Shown here: positions 55,524 through 64,000 of the stretch, piece after piece
How positions within the stretch are numbered: the first letter of the stretch is position 1
Layout of the letters: each line of letters begins with the position of its first letter
DNA from: Balanoglossus misakiensis
Lineage: Eukaryota; Hemichordata
Length of the DNA stretch: 64,000 bases
Assembly (NCBI GenBank): GCA_040954595.2
Contig: CM082579.2
Location: 15,252,001 to 15,316,000 of the forward strand
Reading direction: 5' to 3'
Translations under genes and position numbers: made by a program
Notes under the pieces: generated by a model
Databases searched by the model: none
What the model was told of the DNA's origin: nothing
Seen by the model: the letters and a program-made list of their open reading frames with translations, nothing else

Positions 55524-56168
55524 GCTAAGGTTGAATCCGGTTTTTCCATCAAGCACAAGCATATTTCAGTCATAAAAAAAACGAAGAGAATAACACTAAA
55601 AAAATATTTCCTTTTTAAAAACTTCACTATAGCATTATTATAATGATGTACGTCGTACATAAAATGATACACGTGACATCGACTTGTTCAGAGTTTTAAA
55701 ACAGGTAGAGAGTGCCCATGGGTAACCCGAAAACACACAAACCGGGTAAAAAATGAAAGTCCTGCGAAGGCCAGGAGTATACACTGAAAAATTACAATAA
55801 ATCTAGTACAAAAGTTTGTATCCTCACGAATAATTAACTCTGATTGCATAAGTTTATTTCCGTCTCATTACCTTCTGAAAGCAAATCACTCACTTGCCGG
55901 TAAAAGTTGAGTAAAATACTACATCTAAACTGCATAGCGATGGCGGCCCATAAAAATAATTGCCCAGTGTCCCACTCGCAATGCCCAACTTTTTAGGCCA
56001 AGTGCTAATGATATTCGAATTTTCGAAGGTTACGCAATATACACATACATGTATAAATATTAATTTACGAACAATTTCCAGTGTTCACGCTGGGATTTCT
56101 TTCGTTCTAGTTTACTCGTTATATAATGTACCAATTCCCTCCGGTAAGTTGAGCCGATTCCCATCACT

Positions 56169-56477
56169 TTGAGCCAATCGATATTCATGGTTTTTCAGCA
56201 TTTCAGTCGACTATATTTACACCTGTTGCATGTATTTGCAGTTTTTGACTTGACGCTTACAACCGAGTCGCACCGCACGCAGTACTATCTTGTTGTCTTC
56301 ATGTTTAGTTGTTGTTTTGCGCACACTATTTGCACAAAAATATCTGCTCGTTTTGTTATCAACGATCGAGTATATGTTAGGAAGTCCGACATAGAGAACT
56401 TTGTTCTAAATATTCAATGCCCCACAAATGATGTACTAGACTGCTCGACACAACACACCCCAGCCATACTCCATTAG
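56169..56477 (+). CDS. 102-codon ORF in the unit, copy 1, unknown
   Basis: ATG to TAG, hydrophobic N-half with Leu/Phe/Cys-rich segments (YYLVVFMFSCCFAHTICT) and a polar C-half (VYVRKSDIENFVLNIQC). One amino acid differs from copy 2 (Val/Ile in NDVLDC). Because the whole unit is nearly identical between copies, this gives no evidence of selection. A short membrane protein is possible; chance is equally possible. Confidence 0.25.
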   Translation: MSQSIFMVFQHFSRLYLHLLHVFAVFDLTLTTESHRTQYYLVVFMFSCCFAHTICTKISARFVINDRVYVRKSDIENFVLNIQCPTNDVLDCSTQHTPAILH

Positions 56478-56979
56478 TACACGCCACAAACACCGTATTT
56501 ATACAGCCTGAGGGATTTCAGCTTCGAACTTATTGCCCAATCATATTCGACTATTTCCAACCAATCCCCTTCTGACTAATTGACCAATCACACGCTTCGA
56601 GCATAATTTCCAAAAAAGGGAAAACTAACGAATTTGCTACATCTTTCCGGTTTCATCTTCAACAGTTTCTAACATTTTTTTGGACCCCCCCCCCCCTCGA
56701 TAAACACCCATACTCAAAGGGTAACTTCATTTAATTGTCAGTAAATAAAATCAATTCACAGTCTTATTACATGTACTATTTATAATATACTCAAATTTCC
56801 ACTACAAAATATCTGTATATGTGCGTTAAATTCTGAAATCTTTCCACCCAAACCTCTAGTTATGCAAATTTAAATTGCTGTCTGTTGCGTTCGCCTACGG
56901 TTTCTCATTTTCGGACATTCGAATCTAACTCCTGATTGGCCTATAAACTTATTTCTTTCATCAACACTTTCTAACCGTT

Positions 56980-57139
56980 AACCCGCTGTACCTCCGCATG
57001 TCTCCACAAGAGCTAGGAGCTCAGAATCGGATGAACGAGACAAGCGGTCTCTCACGTTTAGTAACCGTAACACCGTTAAAGGTAGGTTTTCATTGATTCT
57101 AATACGTCTCCGTTCATCAACATTTCAAAAATTCTCCAT
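56980..57139 (+). repeat. End sequence, truncated, right side of unit 1
   Basis: CCCGCTGTACCTCCGCATGT through ATTCTCCATAAC, where it stops and an inverted copy begins at once. Confidence 0.85.
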
Positions 57140-57408
57140 AACCATCCGACTTCGTTATTAAAAATGGTAAGATTTGCGATTTGAGATTCGGTTACCATTT
57201 GCAAGTTTGAAAGGAAATATTTCATTGAAGTACAGTGGCAACTACTGCATTATTGAGAATCTTTGAAATGTTGATGAACGGAGACTTATAATAGAATAAA
57301 TGAAAACCTACCTTTAACGGTGTTAGGGTTACTACACCTGACAGACCGCTGGTCTGCGTCCGACCGATTCTGAGCTCCTAGCTCTTGTGGAGACATGCGG
57401 AGGTACAG
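57140..57408 (-). repeat. End sequence (minus orientation), left side of unit 2
   Basis: Begins CATCCGACTTCGTTATTAAA and runs to the GAGGTACAGCGGG border. The fold-back junction at 57139/57140 lacks the middle of the end sequence. Confidence 0.85.
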
Positions 57409-59053
57409 CGGGTTAACGGTTAGGAAGTGTTGATGAAAGGAATGATTAATTACATAGGCCAATCAGGATCCTGGAGTTAGATATTCGAGTGAAATGGTGG
57501 AAAAACGGGAATGCCGATTGGTTCAATTTAACCGGAGGGAAATTGCTACATTATATGACGTCAGTTGCGAACGATAATGCATATATTAAGCTAAGGTTGA
57601 ATCCGGTTTTTCCATCAAGCACAAGCATATTTCAGTCATAAAAAAAACGAAGAGAATAACACTAAAAAAATATTTCCTTTTTAAAAACTTCACTATAGCA
57701 TTATTATAATGATGTACGTCGTACATAAAATGATACACGTGACATCGACTTGTTCAGAGTTTTAAAACAGGTAGAGAGTGCCCATGGGTAACCCGAAAAC
57801 ACACAAACCGGGTAAAAAATGAAAGTCCTGCGAAGGCCAGGAGTATACACTGAAAAATTACAATAAATCTAGTACAAAAGATTGTATTCTCACGAATAAT
57901 TAACTCTGATTGCATAAGTTTATTTCCGTCTCATTACCTTCTGAAAGCAAATCACTCACTTGCCGGTAAAAGTTGAGTAAAATACTACATCTAAACTGCA
58001 TAGCGATGGCGGCCCATAAAAATAATTGCCCAGTGTCCCACTCGCAATGCACAACTTTTTAGGCCAAGTGCTAATGATATTCGAATTTTCGAAGGTTACG
58101 CAATATACACATACATGTATAAATATTAATTTATGAACAATTTCCAGTGTTCACGCTGGGATTTCTTTCGTTCTAGTTTACTCGTTATATAATGTACCAA
58201 TTCCCTCCGGTAAGTTGAGCCGATTCCCATCACTTTGAGCCAATCGATATTCATGGTTTTTCAGCATTTCAGTCGACTATATTTACACCTGTTGCATGTC
58301 TTTGCAGTTTTTGACTTGACGCTTACAACCGAGTCGCACCGCACGCAGTACTATCTTGTTGTCTTCATGTTTAGTTGTTGTTTTGCGCACACTATTTGCA
58401 CAAAAATATCTGCTCGTTTTGTTATCAACGATCGAGTATATGTTAGGAAGTCCGACATAGAGAACTTTGTTCTAAATATTCAATGCCCCACAAATGATAT
58501 ACTAGACTGCTCGACACAACACACCCCAGCCATACTCCATTAGTACACGCCACAAACACCGTATTTATACAGCCTGAGGGATTTCAGCTTCGAACTTATT
58601 GCCCAATCATATTCGACTATTTCCAACCAATCCCCTTCTGACTAATTGACCAATCACACGCTTCGAGCATAATTTCCAAAAAAGGGAAAACTAACGAATT
58701 TGCTACATCTTTCCGGTTTCATCTTCAACAGTTTCTAACATTTTTTTGGACCCCCCCCCCCCTCGATAAACACCAATACTCAAAGGGTAACTTCATTTAA
58801 TTGTCAGTAAATAAAATCAATTCACAGTCTTATTACATGTACTATTTATAATATACTCAAATTTCCACTACAAAATATCTGTATATGTGCGTTAAATTCT
58901 GAAATCTTTCCACCCAAACCTCTAGTTATGCAAATTTAAATTGCTGTCTGTTGCGTTCGCCTACGGTTTCTCGAGCTCATTTTCGGACATTCGAATCTAA
59001 CTCCTGATTGGCCTATAAACTTATTTCTTTCATCAACACTTTCTAACCGTTAA
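57409..59053 (+). mobile_element. Terminal-inverted-repeat-bounded unit, copy 2
   Basis: Near-identical to 55343-56986 at a constant offset of 2,066 bp; a visible difference is a short insertion (CGAG, giving CTCGAGCTCATTTTCGG) near 58972. The low divergence shows a recent duplication. Confidence 0.85.
58235..58543 (+). CDS. 102-codon ORF in the unit, copy 2, unknown
   Basis: Same as 56169-56477 with Ile in NDILDC. Function unknown. Confidence 0.25.
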   Translation: MSQSIFMVFQHFSRLYLHLLHVFAVFDLTLTTESHRTQYYLVVFMFSCCFAHTICTKISARFVINDRVYVRKSDIENFVLNIQCPTNDILDCSTQHTPAILH

Positions 59054-59438
59054 CCCGCTGTACCTCCGCATGTCTCCACAAGAGCTAGGAGCTCAGAATC
59101 GGATGAACGAGACAAGCGGTCTCTCACGTTTAGTAACCGTAACACCGTTAAAGGTAGGTTTCCATTGATTCTAATAAGTCTCCGTTCATCAACATTTCAA
59201 AAATTCTCCATAACCCAGTAGTTGCCACTGTGCTTCAATGAAATATTTCCTTTCAAACTTGCAAATGGTAACCGAATCTCAAATCGCAAATCTTTCCATT
59301 TTTAATAACGAAGTCGGATGCCGCAATCACCAACTCACTTTTTTATCGGACTCCATCATTCTAATACTTTACTTCAATGTTCAAAAATTGTGTAAAACAA
59401 TATCCACTCTCAATCTATTTTTCCGGTTTAACGGCGTT
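59053..59438 (+). repeat. End sequence of the OB-fold element, 5' leader of copy C
   Basis: Plus orientation, CCCGCTGTACCTCCGCATGT to TTTAACGGCGTT, directly abutting the open exon 2. It may act as promoter/5' UTR or intron 1 for the gene, since 42 kb shows TATATTTCAG/GTTTAACGG, a possible acceptor, at the same place. Confidence 0.7.
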
Positions 59439-60331
59439 ATGGCATCCCCGGCTCCCGGTCCCTCATCCCCAACCAGCCAAGGCGTGGCACTGAAATTGCG
59501 CCTCATGGAGGATGTCGAGATCCGGAATTCCGCCAACGGGAAACTGTTTAGCGTGCCTTGTATGCAGCAGGATGGCAACGTTCTGGAACTTAAATTCTGG
59601 AAAGAAAATCCGAAGTGGCTGAACAGATTACAGAAGGGAGAATACGTACAGCTCCGCAACTTTTCCACTGGAAGAGATAATACCATTTGCCTCTATGATA
59701 GAGCAAAGGTACGTTATAATCGCACCCCGTAACTTATGGGCCTGACTTTTTTTTGCCGTAGTCATTTTGGGTATCTTAACCTCCCATCTTCTACATTTTT
59801 AGAAATTTACTCTACAAAATTGAATGACCCATTACATTTTAGAGACCTTTCCCGAATTCAACCGAAGCCCAATGGGAAGGTCTTCGGATGTAATCCAATA
59901 TGGCAGCCTCCATGCGATCACGTACATTGAAAATCCATTTATATGATAAAACCATGCCTTGTCAACTCACCTCGGGTCAAAATTACTGCCATCGATTCAT
60001 CATTTTGCAGTTCAAATTTTAAAAAGCAACTGACAAAAAACAACCACTCTTGCACTATTTCTCCACAACATTTACTACTCGTAATTATTAACATTCAATG
60101 TTTTCCATTTTATTTCCACTACAGTATGAATCAGTGACACATACATCGAATTCTACAAAGAGACGTAAACTGACCATAACTGATGGCACAAGAGATGCTG
60201 AAGTCAACCTTTGGGGTGAGAAAACAGCGCTGCCACTGGATGTAGGTGCCACAGTTAAACTAGGCCCATTGGTTATCAACAGATATAAAACATCGTCCAC
60301 ATTAAATACAACAGCGACAACTGAAGTGGAG
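59439..60331 (+). CDS. RPA-like OB-fold protein of a mobile element, copy C (exons 59439-59708 and 60125-60331)
   Basis: Exon 2 starts at ATG 59439 and is open for 90 codons to AAG/GTACGT; exon 3 starts after TTCCACTACAG in phase 0 and gives 69 codons to GAG/GTGAGA. Exon 2 shows an OB-fold strand pattern: KLRLMEDVEIRNSANGKLFS, GNVLELKFWKENPKWL, LQKGEYVQLRNFSTG. Exon 3 reads RRKLTITDGTRDAEVNLWGE, ATVKLGPLVINRYK, STLNTTATTEVE, which is the I-x-D-x-T...v-x-L-W-G-E...G-x-x-V...L-x-T-T-x-x-T-x-i pattern of RPA1 DNA-binding OB domains. Likely a single-strand DNA binding protein. Exons 4-6 are absent here: foreign GC-rich sequence starts about 16 bp after the donor, so the gene is truncated at its 3' side. 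Confidence 0.65.
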
Positions 60332-60347
60332 GTGAGACATAAAATAC

Positions 60348-61774
60348 TGTTCCTGATGCTCCGTGAGAACTGTCAAGTAGCCACGGTTCTAGGCGACATA
60401 GGATGGATGTCCACGGTACGGGAGGAGGCCATGCATGTATACGGGAAGGAAAAGACCGAAGCCAACCTGCCCGTACCATCCGACGCAGCCATAAAAACCT
60501 GCACACTACCTCGGGAGTTCAATCCAGGCCGCGTACGTGGGGGATTCGTTGGCCATATCTCCCCGCAAGAGCCCACAAGAACCACCACCGCAGCTGACGA
60601 CCTGGAGGAAACTTTGAGCATCTTCCGGGATCCGCAGCTGGAAAAACAGGTACTCGGTGGCGACAAGGACCAGGCGATGGAGGTGTCGGAAGGGCCAGAC
60701 CCACCCCGCACCCGTGTATCACCCCCAATAGCAGTAGCGAGAGACGGGGGAAACCAACGGCTGCTGTAGGAGCCATCACCCCCACGCCAAGAAATGCTGC
60801 CGCTGCAGTCACTGATCAACCCATTGGAGCTGGAGGCGACGTTGGAGGCGGGGGAATATCTAATCCCCTGGGAACTTCGACGCCACCCCGGCAGCCCTAC
60901 TAGGTCCAGATCCCCAACCCGGTCGCCGCGACCGGAGCGTTCTCGAGAGGAAAGGCGGGACCGCCCACCTTCCCGTGAACGACCATCCTTTTCACGCTGG
61001 GGAGATCTCAGCCCCAGACGTCGATCACCGATCCGGTATCCGACGCCGGAACCGCCCAAAGAAGACGAACGCCGCTGGAGGAGCGCCAGGCCGGCCTGAA
61101 GGAGCCCCCTATCCTTCTGTTCCACATTACTCATCAGGCCCTTCTCCATGTCCGTTCCCGGGAGGCCGGAGGTCCACGCGCAAACTGAAGAAACACGCCT
61201 TTCAGTGCCACCTTCCAGTTATTTTTACTGAGAAGCCGGTAGTATTCCGCGAGCGGGACGCGGTGGAGGCGTTAGAGAAACTCACCTATACTGGCTGTGT
61301 GGTCCAGGAAATGAAATACCCGACCTGCTAGACTTCTATATCCGCAGGGGCGGACCTGGACGGATCCCTACGGAATCCTTTTGTTCACCGGAGTCCATGG
61401 TGATGATGAAGCGCCTGTGCGTCTTCCAGGGGTGGGAGGTGCCGAACAGGTTCCGACTGAGCTCCCCCACCACACCAGCGATTCTCATCCACTGGCGTGT
61501 CCTTAGCATACTGCTGAGGTGGGTATCCCAATCACGACAGGAAGAATTCCGGGAAATCCGACCTCACCGGAAAACATCATCAATCCGGACACAGCAACCA
61601 GAGAGGACGGGGGCGGAAGCAGTCGCACAGAATCCATCGACGCAGGGGGAGCGAGGACGCGCCAGGGGTTTTTGATGCATTTTTTATCCCCCAAGCGTGC
61701 GCGGAGGAGTGCCGAGTGGAAGACGCGCCCACCACCATAGATGACCTCACTGACTACGATGTTGGTGTCCCCCC
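60348..61774 (+). pseudogene. GC-rich degraded retroelement-like coding region, family unknown
   Basis: Base composition changes sharply to GC-rich at about 60348. One frame runs from there with a single TAG (60767) to 61099; coding then continues in a second frame to 61331 and in a third from about 61328 to 61675. Motifs in order: LGDIGWMSTVREEAMHVYGK, an Arg/Ser/Pro-rich stretch (SPTRSRSPTRSPRPERSREE), RKLKKHAFQCHLPVIF (H-x-x-C-H-x-P, zinc-knuckle-like), DAVEALEKLTYTGCVVQEM, KRLCVFQGWEVPNRFRLSSP and AILIHWRVL. Ends in VEDAPTTIDDLTDYDVGVPP, interrupted by an LTR. Resembles a gag/ORF1-type protein; a long minus-strand frame over it is its antisense shadow. Confidence 0.45.
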
Positions 61775-61978
61775 TGTTATGTTTCCATCAACATGGGAAT
61801 AATAATGCGATCATAAGGTATAACAACAACCTATTTATTGATCGGCTGAAAAGACTCAACAATGTGCTTCGCCTTATCTGGGCGGAAGTGACGTCGTACA
61901 GCAATTCATAAACAAGTGGAACACCAACAATGCAACACTAGAGGGCGCTATATTGATCGTAGCTGTCAGAATACTACA
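61775..61978 (-). mobile_element. 3' LTR of a Ty3/gypsy element
   Basis: On the minus strand it begins TGTAGTATTCTGACAG at 61978 and ends GGAAACATAACA at 61775, with an AATAAA inside (near 61830). It is immediately preceded by the polypurine tract AAAGAAGAGGGGA (61979-61991), which fixes the LTR start. A short LTR of 204 bp. CCCCC abuts the low-coordinate end and may be half of a 5-bp target duplication. Confidence 0.8.
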
Positions 61979-61991
61979 TCCCCTCTTCTTT
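61979..61991 (-). promoter_or_regulatory. Polypurine tract of the gypsy element
   Basis: AAAGAAGAGGGGA on the minus strand, directly before the LTR 5' end; site of plus-strand DNA priming in LTR elements. Confidence 0.75.
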
Positions 61992-62197
61992 AAGATAAAT
62001 TGTTTCAAAACTTTTTTTGAATACGAATGTCACTGTGAATTGTCCTGTGCAAACTCTGCATTCATCTTGAATCAGTCTTTGTCAAAATCAAACGCAACAA
62101 ACATGAAAAATACTCTGGGAAAAATGTGATAAATTTTCCTCTGTATAACTCAACTTTCTGTGGAACAAATGGCGTATCTCAATATCAGAAAAAGCTA

Positions 62198-64000
62198 TCA
62201 ATCAGTCACATAATCTTTGTATCGAGACGGCTTTTGTATATTTGTTCTGGTTCGTGTTGATCTCAACGATTCTTGGGCTGGTGACGCTGGCGTTGCGGGT
62301 TGTTGAGGCGGTGTTCCCTCTGTGACTGCTGGTGCAATATTGTGTTGATCCATCCCTGTCTGTGCTGGTTTCAGTTTTGCGCTGACTGGTTTCAGGTGGA
62401 TCCTGTTGCGTCGCATTTGTTTCCCGTTGTCTAACTTCACGGTGTAGGACCTAGGTGTGTTTGCTGGGGCTACAACTCTCGCTGGACTCCATGTTTTGCT
62501 GATTGGGTTTTGTACATGGACTTGTTGACCTGTCAGCAATTCTGGTAGTTGTCTGGAGTGCTGGTCGTGGCTGGAAGTCTGGGCCTGCTGTTGAGATGTC
62601 AGGTATTGACGAACTTCCTCCCCGTTTCTTGCTGGGTGAATTTTGGCTGGGAGAGTTGTCTTGTATGCTCTGCTGTTCAGCAACTCAGCTGGTGATGGTA
62701 TGTTGGACTTCAATGGAGTCGCGCGAAGTGCCAACAATGCTAGATTCGGATCATCTCCAGACTCTTTGCACTTCATCAGGATGTTCTTCACGGTCTGTAC
62801 ATGTCGCTCGATAAAACCGTGCCCTTTGGGATAGTATGGTGATGATGTGACTATCGCAAAACCATACTTCTCAGTTAGGCTGTGGAAGTCTCTAGCTGTA
62901 AACTGAGATCCGTTGTCACAAACTAGTTTCTCGGGTATTCCTTGCTCTGCAAATAGAATTCGGAGGGCTCTCATAATGGTACTGGCTCTGAGGTCTTCAA
63001 GTTTCCTAATGAAGGGGAACTTGGAGTAGTAGTCAGCAACTATCATGTACCATGTTTGGTTCACGTAGAATAGGTCTGCTCCAATTGTGTGCCACGGTCG
63101 TGGTGGAATTTCCATTGGAATCATCGGTTCCTTCTGCTGGGAATTCTGGAATTTCTGGCACGCGTTGCATCCTGTTACTAGTCTCTCTATATCTTTACAA
63201 ATTCCAGGCCAGTACACGCTGGATCTGGCTCTCAGCTTGCATTTCTCGATCCCCAGGTGACTGCTATGAATGCGTTGTAGCATTTCATCTCTCATTACTG
63301 CTGGTATGAGGAGTCGGCTGCCTATCAGGATAATACCATCTTCGATAGCGATATCGTCTCGAATAGACCAGTAGGGTCGAATATCAGCGTGAATGTCCTT
63401 GATGCTATCTGGCCATCCTTTCAGGACTTGCTGGATCAATAATTGAAGAATTTCATCTTTGGTAGTTTCTTCTTTGATCTCCATCTGTCTCATTGGTGTG
63501 ATCTTCACCAGGTGGTGTATCTGGACTTTCATGTCACTGATTTCGTTCTGATCTTGTGGTGACAGTCTAGATAGTGCGTCGGCAAGTATCATCTGTTTGC
63601 CTGGCTTGTAGTGTATGGTGAAATCATACGGCTGTATGCGCAACAGCATTCTCTGTAATCGGGGTGGTGCCTTGGTCAAATTCTTCCTCTGAATTTGCTC
63701 CAACGGTCGATGATCACTCTCTACTATGAAACTTCTGCCGTAGAGATATGTGCGAAACTTCTCACATCCGTAGACTACCGCGAGTAGTTCTCTTTCTATA
63801 TTGGCGTATCGGGTTTCCGCTGGTGTCAGGGCCTTGGACGCAAATGCTATAGGTCTCTGTTCCTGTATGAGCACCGCTCCGATTCCCTTTCCCGATGCGT
63901 CGACTTGTAGAGTGACAGGCTTCTTACGGTCGTAGTAAGCAAGTGTAGTCTTTGTGCTGATCAGGTCCTTGATCATATTGAAAGACTTTGTGTGTGTCGG
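62198..64000 (-). CDS. pol: Ty3/gypsy pol, partial: end of RT, RNase H and integrase
   Basis: Open minus-strand frame from the window edge to a stop at 62198; the part before Met at 63976 (THTKSFNMIKDL) is also in frame, so the ORF continues outside. RNase H: VTLQVDASGKGIGAVLIQEQ, NIERELLAVVYGCEKF, VESDHRPLEQI and ILADALSRLS supply the D-E-D-D set. Integrase: HHCC finger HSSHLGIEKCKLRARS...CNACQKF, catalytic core with Asp in IGADLFYVNQ, Asp in VCDNGSQFTARDF and Glu in GHGFIERHVQTVKNIL. A GPY/F-like end (WSPARVVAPANTPRSYTVKL) and a Pro/Gln-rich tail follow. No frameshift in about 600 codons, so the copy looks young. Confidence 0.95.
   Translation of the reverse strand, partial: PTHTKSFNMIKDLISTKTTLAYYDRKKPVTLQVDASGKGIGAVLIQEQRPIAFASKALTPAETRYANIERELLAVVYGCEKFRTYLYGRSFIVESDHRPLEQIQRKNLTKAPPRLQRMLLRIQPYDFTIHYKPGKQMILADALSRLSPQDQNEISDMKVQIHHLVKITPMRQMEIKEETTKDEILQLLIQQVLKGWPDSIKDIHADIRPYWSIRDDIAIEDGIILIGSRLLIPAVMRDEMLQRIHSSHLGIEKCKLRARSSVYWPGICKDIERLVTGCNACQKFQNSQQKEPMIPMEIPPRPWHTIGADLFYVNQTWYMIVADYYSKFPFIRKLEDLRASTIMRALRILFAEQGIPEKLVCDNGSQFTARDFHSLTEKYGFAIVTSSPYYPKGHGFIERHVQTVKNILMKCKESGDDPNLALLALRATPLKSNIPSPAELLNSRAYKTTLPAKIHPARNGEEVRQYLTSQQQAQTSSHDQHSRQLPELLTGQQVHVQNPISKTWSPARVVAPANTPRSYTVKLDNGKQMRRNRIHLKPVSAKLKPAQTGMDQHNIAPAVTEGTPPQQPATPASPAQESLRSTRTRTNIQKPSRYKDYVTD

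Larger units (their letters stand above)
55343..56986 (+). mobile_element. Terminal-inverted-repeat-bounded unit, copy 1
   Basis: Bounded by GGTTAACGGTTAGGAAGTGT TGATGAAAGG on the left and its complement (CTTTCATCAACACTTTCTAA CCGTTAACC) on the right. Inverted similarity runs about 80 bp inward (AGGCCAATCAGGA...GTTAGAT) and outward into the end sequences. The interior holds CRE, TATA-like box, a 102-codon ORF and a poly-C run (56689). The next copy is 2,066 bp downstream. Confidence 0.8.

Noticed and set aside
60373-61149. Long minus-strand frame of 258 codons
   Set aside because: It is antisense to the plus-strand gag-like frames, Ser/Arg/Gly-rich because of GC-rich composition, with no recognisable domain.

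Overview
The window is nuclear DNA from a non-vertebrate metazoan. It has small exons with consensus GT/AG borders and conserved phase-1 boundaries, short introns, an AT-rich background, and a heavy load of foldback elements, SINE-like copies, tandem arrays, a Crypton and a Ty3/gypsy element. The main gene is an extracellular mosaic (pentraxin/LamG, HYR, sushi, GCC2_GCC3/ephrin-receptor-like Cys repeats, EGF, one TM helix). This would fit an invertebrate deuterostome such as a hemichordate, cephalochordate or echinoderm; that placement is inference.

Layout. 1-12.6 kb: mostly non-genic, with a cluster of TCTCGTGCNCACGAGA palindromes, one promoter-like spot, a few candidate exons, and nested inverted repeats (3.3-4.0 against 10.2-11.0 kb; 5.8-6.1 against 6.9-7.2 kb; 7.7-8.0 against 8.65-8.95 kb), then five 160-bp tandem units. 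12.68-22.28 kb: a 9.6-kb satellite of 82-86-bp monomers with higher-order structure. 22.3-28.1 kb: AT-rich DNA, a LINE reverse-transcriptase remnant and two foldback elements. 28.17-39.93 kb, minus strand: fifteen phase-consistent exons of the mosaic membrane protein. Its 5' exons are not found, and one sushi exon carries an apparent one-base frameshift. A full-length Crypton tyrosine-recombinase ORF lies in one of its introns. 40-42 kb: repeats carrying AGGTCAAAGGTCA direct repeats.

42-60.3 kb: a scrambled family of an RPA-like OB-fold gene. Three copies are present. Two (42-44 kb and 52-55 kb) are broken and share the same internal exon inversion and 36-bp deletion. One (59.4-60.3 kb) keeps open exons and canonical splice sites. 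The copies are linked to an end sequence that occurs five times in both orientations and that bounds a tandemly duplicated 2,066-bp unit holding a CRE, a TATA-like box and a 102-codon ORF. SINE-like copies with a 73-nt tRNA-like head, a 309-bp tandem array and TATG microsatellites lie between the broken copies. This OB-fold family is the best candidate here for an undescribed mobile system.

60.35-64 kb: a GC-rich, degraded retroelement-like coding region of unknown family. It is interrupted at 61,774 by the 3' LTR of a minus-strand Ty3/gypsy element whose RNase H-integrase ORF runs off the window end.
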